DNA from: Smallanthus sonchifolius | Lineage: Eukaryota > Streptophyta > Magnoliopsida > Asterales > Asteraceae | Reading direction: 5' to 3' | NCBI GenBank assembly: GCA_023525975.1 | Contig: CM042034.1 | Span: 28,360,779 to 28,424,778, forward strand | Length of the DNA: 64,000 nucleotides | Shown: one piece after another, positions 34,128-44,939 of the stretch | Layout: the number at the start of each line of letters is the position of its first letter | Position numbering within the stretch: position 1 is the stretch's first letter | The notes under the pieces: generated by a model | Told to the model about the DNA's origin: nothing | Seen by the model: the letters and a program-made list of their open reading frames with translations, nothing else | Databases searched by the model: none | Made by a program: the position numbers and the translations under genes

Positions 34128-34931
34128 TTGATTTAATTTTTTCTTCGGTTTGTGTGATGAACATGGTTTGTATGGAAGTATTATGTATATTTATATAGTA
34201 TTAGTGAATTAAATTTGGCAAGCGGGTATTTTTATTTATGTATTGTTTATAGTATATGATTTATGATGAGGATCTTGATTTATTGTTTATAGAAATTCAA
34301 ATACACATACACATGCATAGTAAGTAATATACTAATATTATTTTATTTTTTCTTGATATTTATATTTTAAATAATAATAGATTTAATTTATGGACAAAAA
34401 TGATATGATGTGCTATTTAATAATTAAGTATGGATGATAAAACAAATTTCAAGTAGAATACTTATGGAAAAATTGACTAGGGATTTAGATGTATCAAACT
34501 TAAAATTTTTACGAATGTAGCTTGAACCAAAAAGATTGAATTTGTCACCTTTTGTGATTGTATTTGTAAGTATCCAAACTTTAATAATTCAATAATAATT
34601 TAAAAAAATAATTTAATTTTTGGTCAATACAAATAATGATAACGTTTGATGATTTGTACATTATTATCCCTAAATCCGCTTCGAATGAAACTTACACCGA
34701 AACGTAGATAAAAATAAGCAAGTCGTAACGGTACATTCGAAATTTTATAAAATAATAATAATAAAAATAAAATAACTAATTATAAAGAAAACAAAATGCG
34801 ACGACGGCGCAAGCAAAGGAGATGTAATGGTATGAGGGTTTGTAAAGTGTGCCTAAGGAGTTCACGTTTTGGGTTTTGTAAGTAGTAAAATGATAGTTCA
34901 CTTTTATAAAAATATAATAGTTGATTATCTT
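34128..34931. other. Upstream region of the pseudogene, no gene seen
   Basis: AT-rich sequence. The first ~150 bp resembles the upstream region of the intact cysteine-peptide copy (2475-2620). Nothing else supported. Confidence 0.45.
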
Positions 34932-34939
34932 GTTAATAG

Positions 34940-35323
34940 CAGTGTTTTCAAAATCGGACCAGACCGGCTGGTCGGACAGGAAACTGGGCAAATAACCAAT
35001 ATGGTTGTGTGTAGTTGGACCGCTTTTATTTGAACCGGCCAGTCACCGGTCGGACCGGATTTCAAATTTATTTAATTTTTTATTTTTTTGTCTTTTTCTT
35101 CAAAAACTCATTTTTTTATTAATCTAGTATTCCAAGTTGCTATTTTATTTATTTAAGCTTTCATATGACATTATAATTGTAAATTCACACAAATAATGTT
35201 TTATATTTTGTATCTATATACATATTTTTTATTCTTATATTATTTAATACATCATCCAGTTCTTCCGACCGATGGACTTTTAAGGCAGCCGATTCGCGGT
35301 CCTTTGCTGTTCTAAAAATATTG
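34940..35323. mobile_element. hAT-type MITE, 384 bp
   Basis: Ends CAGTGTTTTCAAAA and inverted CAATATTTTTAGAA. Flanking 8-mers GTTAATAG (34932-34939) and GTTAATAT (35324-35331) match at 7 of 8. GGTCGGACCGG-type words lie near both ends. A relative is at 470-565. Confidence 0.7.
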
Positions 35324-35331
35324 GTTAATAT

Positions 35332-37410
35332 TAACAATTTTACCATAAGAAAAAGTAAGAGAAAAGTTGGTTAATATGCATAACGACAACAGGGACATGT
35401 TCAATTAAAAACTATAATTTTAATAATAACTAAAAGAACCATACATTTACACACATATTTAAAAATGTATGTATGCATTTGTGCATATATGCAATAAGAA
35501 TACATGTATGTATTTGTGTATATTTGTGTATGAATGCATAATTGTTTTGATTCTCACCAAAATTATAATTCTTAGTTGAATAGCTACCAACTACGATATT
35601 TATCATCACGTATAATTAGATAACGAAATAAAACTGGTTTAAATATTAAACACAATTAAATATTATTATATTGGTATAAATAAAAGCTTAAAAATATGAG
35701 CAAAAACCTACAAAATTTTGGTATTTTTGGTACTGATTTTTTCTTTAAAAAATTCATTGCAAAAGCCATAGTACCAAGATGATTAGCTACTAAACAAATT
35801 CATAGCAAAATAAGTTTTTTACTACGAATTTGGATGCAGCAAATACCTGTTTTCTTAGTAGCGTACACCCTGAGCTAAATAACTTCAACTAAAACAAATA
35901 AACCCATAGATATAAAGTCTTAATTAAAAATGAACTCCCCAACCATAGCATTTAAATAGTAGAAATAATCAAATTCCCTCCATTGTTTCATCATGAAAGC
36001 ATCCTGTGAGTTCTAAGTTCTTAAAAATAAAAAAAAGACAACTTAAAACTGAAATCCAATTACCATTGATCGTCACCTGTTCAAAAAGCAAACACGAGTC
36101 GAAGTTAAAGAAAAACACACAAAACATTCTATACCGTTTTATAAAATATTATATTATATTTTAGATACACATCAACTTTTTTAAAAACAGTTGAAAATAC
36201 TAAACAGAGTATGCAGAGTCAACAGAAGGTTTCGACATGTATACATTAAATTACCCCCGACCCACCCATTTTGCCACCTTTAGTTATAACTAACTGCGGT
36301 TTTTTCATAAAGTAGCAAGATACTATGCACTTGTTCATGATTGTAGCAACCCACTACAAAAATTCTCTAAAAAGCAACAAATTTCATCTGATTGCTGGTT
36401 TAGCAAGTCAGTTTTGTCTCTCTGTAATCTTTTTGGTATTTTTTGTAATTTCAGTTAAATGACATATACTTTATATTACTTAAAAATTAGAAAGTAAAAT
36501 TCATCAGAAAAAAACAAAAATGCCATTCTAACCTTCTAATCTGGTAAAAGTTCTCTATTTTATAATATATATATATATACATATAAAAGTTAATTCATAT
36601 TTTAGAGAAATTTCATAGTTGGTTGCTAGGATTAGAAATTGAAGCATACTATGTTGCTATTTTATGCGGAAAAAAAAAACTGTAACTAATTAGAAGCTTA
36701 CTATGAACAGAGTTTCAGTTGACCAAATGCTAAAATAGTCAAAATAAACAAAATTGCCAAGAAAAGACCACCAACCTTGAGCATGTTAGTTTGTGTACTT
36801 ACATGAGTGTTTCGGTGATGGACTTCAAATCCAACTCTATGTTATTACTGTAAAGTGCAACAAAAAAATTGTTAGTTTAACAGGTTGTAGACATTTGAAC
36901 ACCCATTTGTAATTTCCAAATAAAACAGAGTTCATTTTAAGCTAGGTTTTAAATTTTCCCATTTAACCCACTGGAAATAAAATAAAACACAAATGACCCT
37001 TTCTTATGTAAAGGGGGTTGAAATTGTCACATCCATCACAAACTTCAACTAAGAATAAGTTAATAAATAATAATAACTTATGGATGTAAATTAACTTAAT
37101 TTAAATTTTATCATGAACCACATCATAAAGTAAGACAATGAGGTTGCATTTGGTTGATAGATAGGAAACACTAAGGATATGGGTTTGATGGTATGATGTA
37201 ATGAAAATGGGCATGGGATTGCTTACCCAACCTCCATGGCAGTGGTAGGTTTGAAAAAAACACAACTTCAAGGGTATCATTTCAATTTTTCGAATTCATC
37301 CCCTTTATACCAAACGCCCCCTATGCTTCCTATTCTCATTCCCTCATTTTCCCAAAAACACCATAGACTCAAGATTGACACTTAAAGCTAGAACAGTTGC
37401 AGAAATGTAC
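35332..37410. other. No complete gene; expected place of the CDT1 3' end
   Basis: AT-rich with no long frame. A hAT-B-type end (CCCATTTTGCCACCTTTA) finishes near 36282. One candidate small exon on the minus strand, about 36800-36849 (acceptor TTTACAG, donor ATGTAAGT, reading NNIELDLKSITETL), is open in one phase but does not fit the phase of the CDT1 exon upstream. I found no CDT1 C-terminal winged-helix motif here. Confidence 0.4.
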
Positions 37411-40002
37411 CTTTGCAGAAGAACCAGCATTAGAAGTGTTGTTTCCATCCAAAAATGCCCTTTCCTCGTGTAAGTTTGAGAAATCCAAGGACCTTTTAAC
37501 AAGTAAACTGCTTGCCATTACTTTCTCGTTAACCATGTTCTTGAGTTTGTTATCTTCAGTAGCCACTGATCTCTTTGGAGTTGACAAATCAGGAGTTACA
37601 ACTTGTATCTCTTTGATTACGACGTTCATCTCACTAATTACCAACGGCTTTTTCATTGGTGTGATTCCATTAGCAGCCTGGAGATCTTTTTCTTCTTTCA
37701 GAACATCCAAACATGTACTAAAACCCACTTCTTTAACAGATGAAGGCAGATTTCGAGATTGTGAAAGTTTTGTTTTCATGGGGTTTCCAAATTCTTTTGC
37801 GGAAAAACGTCTTCTAAAAGATGGAGGCAAATGGGAAGGGTTAAGTGGCTCAGTTTCATCAACACTTGGTAGTACTTGGATTGATGAGTCCATGGGTAAT
37901 GAGTTTGCAGAAATTGTAATCTCTTTTCGGTTAAATGGCTCTGGTAGTTCAGCTTCAGGCACATCATAATCCTATTATGGTTAAAAAAACTATAAGCATA
38001 ACATGTAGAAGTGGCAAGATGGGTGGGTCAGATGGTCTCATAACAGATTCAGGTTGAAACAGGATTTTTTGGTACGGATGGAAACAATACAAGACGGGTT
38101 CGTGCTACCACAAACACTTGAACTCTTTACATTTTTGGAAGTGAAAAATTATTTTGGGAGAAACTGAATAGCAAATATGGACAATAATTTTGAGACAGAA
38201 CAGAGGAAGCAATAATCTAATCTTCTATTTAAATTAATCAATTTAAAAGGTATGCTTTAAGATTGATTTTGGGCAACTTTTTCAACCCGTTTGGCCTGAC
38301 CAATCTGACATGTTCCTTTATACTCTTTAAGCTAACTTTTTTTTATTTGACCTTTTTGAGAAAAAAACACAACCCCTATCCACTCATTCATAAGTTAATG
38401 AGTCAAAACTGCCAATTGCCAGTAAACAACTAGAATAAGCAATACTTCGGTTAGCATAGTGATTGTATATTAGTTGATGACAGAACGACAAATTATATAT
38501 AGGTCACACAAATATGAGTGCGTCTGTTATTGAGAGAACAAGTAAATAATAAAATTGGATCATGTTTCAATGGATGGCTAAGGTCTGAAACACTTATGTG
38601 CCTTCACCTCCATGACTCACCACCACCATTAGCCAGCTCCAAGATCAAAAGCCAAAAAGTGGTTCCTTTGGTTCCTAATCATTTAGAGATTCTCATCTAA
38701 ACATACACACATATATAAGAATAGAAAGACTTACCTCTGAATGTTCATTGGCAAACTTGAGAAGCCTAGAAAAAAGTAAGCTAGAAAGAGCCATATAATC
38801 AGAGTGTTCAATGTGACCTTCAATAATATCAAAAAGCAACGTAACTTTAATGTGTGGCTCCATGCACAAAGTCTTTTTATTGTGTAATAAAATCTTATCA
38901 GTCTGAACAGCCTCAGGGAGAATAAACTTTATCTGAGCAAGATTTTTATATGAAAACTCCCTGAAAAGAAAGAAGAAAATTTTGATGAAGATAATACATT
39001 AGATATTAGATATAATGAATATGCTAAAATATATAACACATATAGAAAACAAAAACAAGGTTCAATTTTAATTACCTTCCCGTAAGTGTTTCAACTATAC
39101 GAGTTATATTCTGAAAAACAGGCAACTGTTTACGCAAATTAAGCAGCCTCAATGCAGTAGTCATACGATCAAAAAACTCTGAAAGAAGTCTGTATCTGGT
39201 ATAAAATAAACAATAAAGATGGTAGTTATAGATTACAATGAACTTATTTTTATAAGAAATGGAACTTTTAACACATTTATATACGAATGGTTCGATTCAG
39301 GTTATATTTTTTCTTCAACAGGTCAAACAATTAGCTTAGAAGAAAATGTGTCATATAGGTCAAAAGTCATTGAAAGTGTACTTTTGATACATACAACCTC
39401 CTTAATCATTTTATTCAAATAATTAGATGATTACTGAAAACATATAATATTTGTAATCATGATCATCACATTAATTACTAGTTGATGTGACAAATATGAT
39501 TACAAACATTAGAGGTGGAAAATTCAACCCATTTACTTATTGATGGATCCATTGGGGTTTTTCCCTTAGGGTCAAATGTGCCAACAAGTCAAACAGGTAA
39601 AAAACAAGTCATCAACTTCTTCAAATAATTAAATTTATTATTGAAAGCATATGATTCATGTAATCATATTGAATATACTATTAGCAAAAAAGAAAAAAAA
39701 TCAAAAGTTTCTGAGCCATTACCCTGCCCCACCGGCCCATTTTGCCACCTCAAGGTTAAATCGTTCAAAGCATAATATATGTAATGAAAGACTCACTTCT
39801 CTGGGAGTTTAGCATGTTCCTTTTTGTACATGTTCACAGTCTCTTCGGTCTTCTCCGGTGTTGGGGACACCAAATTAGCATCAAAATGTGGAATTTCATG
39901 AATATGTGGTTTTTTTGTTGGAGTAAAAGTTTCCAAGCATGATTTATGAGCCACTGGTAAATTTTTAGCGGTTTGTTCAGCCTTGTATTGTTTTTGATCC
40001 AT
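37411..40002 (-). CDS. CDT1-like DNA replication licensing factor, 3' end not found
   Basis: CDT1 helps load the MCM helicase at origins in the nucleus and is opposed by geminin-like or degradation control. Four exons with GT-AG borders and consistent phases: 39797-40002 (start at 40000-40002), 39076-39195, 38735-38960 and 37411-37971. They give 371 codons without a stop. The second and third exons encode the central conserved winged-helix region: AKLPEKYRLLSEFFDRM at the exon 1-2 junction, ALRLLNLRKQLPVFQNITR, and FSYKNLAQIKFILPEAV as in plant CDT1. Exon 4 encodes the variable linker (PPSFRRRF, STPKRS). The C-terminal MCM-binding winged helix should follow but was not found, so this copy may be truncated. 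A splice acceptor just upstream of the start indicates a 5'UTR intron. Introns hold MITEs. Confidence 0.8.
38005..38420. mobile_element. hAT-B-like MITE in CDT1 intron 3
   Basis: The left end TAGAAGTGGCAAGATGGGTG and GAGTCAAAACTGCC on the right resemble the TAGGGGTGGCAA/GGGTC ends of element B. Internal words such as TTTTTCAACCCGTTTGGCC are typical of this repeat. Target duplication not resolved. Confidence 0.45.
39510..39752. mobile_element. hAT-B-like MITE in CDT1 intron 1
   Basis: The left end TAGAGGTGGAAAATTC and inverted right end TGAGGTGGCAAAATGG are near-complementary, with CAACCCATTT and GGCCCATTTT words inside. Target duplication not resolved. Confidence 0.5.
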
Positions 40003-41235
40003 GGATTGCCTAAAAAGCAATAAAATCAACATGAATAGAAAAAAAAAATCAAATGCGTACTGCTTTGAAAAGACAATCAACTGCTTAGAAATTCAAACGA
40101 GTTGAAACCAATAAACTTATACAAGATAAAAGAGTGCATGTATGAGAACATACTTTTCACTTAAGTATGCTCAAAAAAACACACATATAACCCCAAAAAC
40201 TTTTGTTGTGAGAATTAAATGTTAAACAAAAGAAAACATATATAAGGCAAACTATGCAAGATTTTTTGTATAATTTTTCTGAGTTGCTACTTTACTAATT
40301 TTTAGACGGTTTAATTCAACAATTATTTGCTAATGAACAATGCAAAATATTATTTAAGCATCTCTAACATAACCCTTCATTTCAAAGTAAACCCTAACTT
40401 CTTCCGTTTTCCAAATTTAATATGAATTGATTCAAATATTGAATGACTTATCTCAATTTCTTGACTAAAAAAATTCAGCTTCAGAATGGATTAAATGTTG
40501 GAAATCATGCCCAAGAACACGAACACAAAATTTGATCTCAACCAAGATCGACTCTTTCTTGTAATATAAAACACTTCGACTTACAACTTACATGGAGACT
40601 CACTAACCATCTATTTATAATAAATAAATCATACTAATCCTACTCAAATTCTACTCTCGATTATAATCTAATAGTAACTCCAACAAACTATAGATAAAGT
40701 GATAAACATAAAATAACTTTATCTAAACATTCAAACTAATCGTCTAATCTACTAACTATCTTACGGTTTAGCCCTTCAACATTCTTATTTCTTTCAATTT
40801 TCAGTTTTTTTTCTGAGACGATATTGATATAGCTAAACACAATAATGTAAACAAAGATTACCAAAATTGCATGATACTAGGGTTGACAACAAAACACAGA
40901 TTTCTTCAAGGAGCATAAATTAATACAATAACAACGAAAATTAACGATCTAGTACTAAACGAACGACCTAATTCAACTTCAAATGCTAAGATGAACAGAT
41001 CGATTGAAACAAAAACAAAATAGAAAACCCTAGATGAATGTACCGTACCTGCGAGTATTTATGAATAAACAAAACGTTCGTACGATATGCGTACCTGTTT
41101 TATGCTAACTTTCAAGGTTGAAAACTTATCGGAAAGATTGTTGATTTAGGGCGTGGCGTGGCGTGGCGTGGCGTGGTGAAGAGTGGTGAAGAGTGGAGTT
41201 GGAAGATGAAGAAATAGGGGGAATGGGAGGGAATA
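40003..41235 (-). promoter_or_regulatory. 5' untranslated region, intron and promoter of CDT1
   Basis: The sequence just above the start codon reads TTTTTAG/GCAATCC, a 3' splice site. Candidate donors on the minus strand are CGCAG/GTACGG near 41048 and AACAG/GTACGC near 41094, so a noncoding first exon probably lies around 41050-41200. Four tandem GGCGT units (plus-strand reading, about 41153-41175) lie in or next to it. I did not find a clear E2F site. Confidence 0.45.
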
Positions 41236-41309
41236 TGTGGGGATTGTGGGGGGCGGCCTGAAATCAAAATTGGGGATTTATCATGCGTGTGATTATGATA
41301 CCCTAAAGA

Positions 41310-43025
41310 AAGAAAAATCTGAATCCGAAACTGAACCTGAATTATTCGAAATTCTGAATCCGAATTATCTAAAATTTCGGATATCCGAATTTTCGGATTC
41401 GGATAGTAATATTGGAAAATTTCGGATATCCCGAAATTTTTTTTTTTAATTATTTATTATATTTGAATATATATACATAACACCTCAACCTAAAAACCCT
41501 AATTGCTAATTGTTCTACCTGCGCTCTCGCTAAGCAGTTAATGCGGTAAAATATCGGATATCGGTCAAGGCCCGATATTTGAGATATCGGTTATCGCGGT
41601 GAGATATCGGTGGGATATCTGTAACCATAAATTTATATAAAAATTATATAATAATCATCAGATTCAATAGTCATACACTAGAAACATAAAATTTATGTAT
41701 AAATTTTTAAATTTATAAATATAACATTACTTTTATGCTTTTTATGTATAAATTTATAAGTTTGAGGACCAGATATAAACTAGTAAAAATGTAGAGGGGT
41801 TAAAAGTTAAAAATCCAAACTTAATAAACCCTAAATCCATCCACCGGTTCATTATACGCCGTTCCCCTGCTCCACCGTTCCTCTCTGCCTCCACGCTCAC
41901 TAGCTCCAAAATCAGATCGAATGGGTTCGAAATCGTGGATTGCTAAGTTGATTTCCCACAATGGAGACACTGGTTGTTCGATTATGCTTCGAACTAAGGT
42001 AAGAATTCGATCTACTTGCTCGATTTGGTCCAAACCGAGAATATCGGTGATATAACCGATATTTAAAACTCCAAATTTCGGCGATATATCGATTATCTCG
42101 GCCGATATTCTCGGGAACGATATTCTAACAGATATTATAAACAACTATACCGGCCTATGTCCGATAACCGATATATCGGTGATATATCACCGATATATCG
42201 GCCGAGTTAACTGCATAGCGCTCTCGTCCCTTTGTGCGTGAGCCATCCCGACTCCAAATCCCTCCGACCAGCGACCGCCTCCTACTCTATTTTCCGTTCT
42301 TCCATCACCTCTTCCGTCACAATCCATCATGACGCCTCTGTGTTCTGTTCTTTCACGAGACTGCGACATTGAAAGGTATTTTCTATGTTTTTATCTTCCT
42401 AAAAATTGATTATATAATATCTATCTTCTGTTCTTTGATTCTTGACAAATTTACAGGTTCGATCTTATCAAGCTATTAGCCCTCTCCATAAGATCCTTGA
42501 TTTTATATTTTTCTTCATTTACAGGTTTGATTCTTGAGTCTTGCAAATCTGATTTTGTATTCCCTCCATCACAAATCAACAGGTTCGATCTTGTTAAACT
42601 ATTAGCCACTTAGTTTTAATTTTAAACCAATGAATCAATCCACCATCAAAGCTTATTACAGAAAGTATGGATCCCAACCATTAGTGATGCCACCTCTCAG
42701 TTGGTCTTTGAAGATACAAGTTTACAAGGGTTGGAGGCCTGGACCGAAGGCGTTAACAAATTATATTGAAAGAAATCAAATACCGTCTTTGAATTTATCT
42801 TTGGATGTTTTAAATGTTTTTGTTATTTTTCTTTGATTTTTTTTAAATGTTCTTGTTGTTTGAGTTTGTATTTGGTTGTAATTTTTTGTTTAGATGTGAG
42901 AACAAGTTTCATTTTCTCAGAATTTGAATACTGTTATAAAGTTTTTTTTTTAAATTCGGATATCCGGTTTACTATCCGAAATTTTCGGATATCCGAAGTT
43001 CGGATCCGGTTTTGAACACCCCTAC
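41310..43025. mobile_element. Probable hAT-type MITE rich in CGGATATCCGAA words
   Basis: Both flanks of the nested element at 41530-42218 carry repeated CGGATATCCGAAATTTTCGG words, and the right end is GAACACCCCTA, like the TAGGGGTGT ends of the MITE at 610. The left end was not located precisely. The plus-strand frame at 42630-42836 has no recognisable domain. Confidence 0.35.
41530..42218. mobile_element. hAT-type MITE with exon-like insert, 689 bp
   Basis: Ends CTAAGCAGTTAATGCGG and inverted CTATGCAGTTAACTCGG; perfect 8-bp duplication CGCTCTCG (41522-41529 and 42219-42226). Subterminal regions are made of GATATCGG/CCGATATC words. The centre (about 41820-42000) is unlike these and contains a plus-strand reading MGSKSWIAKLISHNGDTGCS followed by a GTAAG donor, possibly a captured first exon. 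Confidence 0.8.
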
Positions 43026-43324
43026 TAGTAGGGATGGCAGAAAAACCTACACCTGTTGGAAAAACTTGAAATACGATACACTCCGGTCAGGTACTCGGGT
43101 AAAAGGCTGAGTATGAGATTAAGTTTTAAAAAAGTTTCGGGTTCAGGTACAAGTTATTTCATGTTCAAGAATGAAAAAGGTAAAACTTGCTTAAAAATAG
43201 GGTTGTTCAAAAAGCTAGTGGCTCGCTCGAAAAAAACTCGGTTGTGAATGATTCGAGCCGTCTCGGCTCGGTTTATAAACGAGCCAAGCCCGAGATAGGG
43301 TATGCTCGGCTCGTTGGCTCGTCT

Positions 43325-43328
<4 letters not shown>

Positions 43329-43420
<92 letters not shown>
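43329..43420. repeat. AT dinucleotide microsatellite
   Basis: About 46 TA units. It generates spurious Ile/Tyr frames on the minus strand. Confidence 0.95.
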
Positions 43421-43423
<3 letters not shown>

Positions 43424-44538
43424 ACATGTATATACATACACACTTAGTTATTTTATTAATTACTAGATTAAAATCCATGTATTACACGGCTTAAATAAAT
43501 AAATGAAATGTTATATAGTTAGTAATAAAAAAATTTATATTTTTAAAAACCCGTGTATAAACCGGTGTACTATATCGGTGGAATAAAATATAATGTAACT
43601 TGTTAACACACACTCGTCAAAATATGTTTTTAAAAAATGTAATTTGTTGTGACAGTTATAAGCTCTGTTAAGTTAGTTTCTAAAACGTTTTTTTAACTAA
43701 GTATTAATTTATTTATTTAATTAATAAATGTTAATTCATATTAAATTTATTATATTGATAATATAATAACTATTTATAATTAAATAATAAGTATTCGTAA
43801 TTAGATTTATATTAAAAAACTAAAATTAAATTCTCTTAATATCATTATTCAATAGGAGAGAGAAAGACGGGAAAAAAATGATAAAAATGAACCAGAAAGT
43901 GACACGTGTTCATATAATGTTTATTTATTAATACAAATATTATTATTTAATATTCATTATTTAATATGAGAGAGAAACAAAAAAAACTAATATTTAATAG
44001 GAGAGAGAGGCAAGAAAATAGTGGTGGGGAGTAACCAGATAGTGACGTGTGTCCCCGAATATTTTTATTTATTAGAGTAGTAAGATTTAAAAAAAATAAC
44101 CCAAAGAGTCAAAGTTTCGGCCCTATCACTCAAAATACTTTTAAAATTCTAATTTCCTAAATCTTAATTCAACTTTTTAATTCCTAAATGTTAATTGTAC
44201 TTCAAAGTTCAAACTCTAATTGACTCCTAAAATGAAGGTCCCAGGAGCCTCGTCGCACAGCGGAAATAATACAGATCTGTTCAGTGATTTGTGTGGGAAC
44301 AAAGAAGAACACAGAGAGAAACACGAACATAAAACAAAAGAATCAAACGATACGTAATTCATAACATAGAAGTCATCCTGTATTAAAGATAACATACCGA
44401 AAGAGTACACATCTCTCATCTATGCTCACGGTCTATGGGCGGGAGAGCTCATCCCGCCCGGACACCTCTCAACCTTGTTCCAGAAGTTCCACCTACAAAT
44501 GAAGATAAGTCTTCTATTTATAGGGGAAGGAACCTTGT

Positions 44539-44655
44539 CTGCGTACTTAGCAAGTATGCAGGACATTGGTATTGCGTACTTACTAAGTACGAGGGTCCAA
44601 TTTGGTGTGTAGGCTAAGTACTCAGGAACCCCCTCCTGCGTACTAGCCACGTACA
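44539..44655. repeat. Palindromic modules like those of the chromovirus LTR
   Basis: Four diverged modules (TGCGTACTTAGCAAGTATGCA-like, then TGCGTACTTACTAAGTACGAG-like, and two shorter) lie in sequence otherwise unlike the LTR at 6401. Either this is a distant LTR relative or the module moved between element families. Confidence 0.6.
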
Positions 44656-44939
44656 CTGATACATAGAATTTTATCTATAGTTACTAAAACATGCTTCTAC
44701 ATAAAACTATTCGTCTCTCGCGCTTCCCCTTCCGGTTTTGGGTTGTGTATATTGAAAATATTTTGTTGTCTTTTATATATCAATATGTGTAAAAAAATAA
44801 AATAAAAAATAAACGAGTTGGCTCGAGCTTTCCACGAGCTGAGCTTGAGCTCAACAACCTTAATATCTTCCATACCCACATGAACACCTTCTTTAGATAA
44901 AAAGCTCTAGTCATAGGTTTCACATGTCATGAAACTTTA

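Larger units (their letters stand above)
43200..44862. mobile_element. Probable hAT-type element with GGCTCG repeats
   Basis: The left TAGGGTTGTTCAAAAAGCT and right inverted AAGGTTGTTGAGCTCAAGCT ends are similar, and both flanks repeat GGCTCG/CGAGCC words. The interior is AT microsatellite, a 43.46-44.10 kb AT-rich block with GTGACGTGTGTCC and GAGAGAGA words, and a palindrome-bearing segment. Target duplication not resolved. Confidence 0.4.

Noticed and set aside
36800..36849. CDT1 exon 5
   Set aside because: Splice-like borders, but the phase inherited from exon 4 gives an immediate stop and the peptide does not resemble the CDT1 C-terminus.
37397..37969. 190-codon plus-strand frame opposite CDT1 exon 4
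   Set aside because: Antisense shadow; the minus strand has matching splice sites and CDT1 context on both sides.
42630..43015. Plus-strand frames near 42.6-43.0 kb
   Set aside because: Located in a hAT-type repeat, with hydrophobic T-rich composition and no domain.
43154..43478. Ile/Tyr repeat frames
   Set aside because: Translations of an AT dinucleotide microsatellite.
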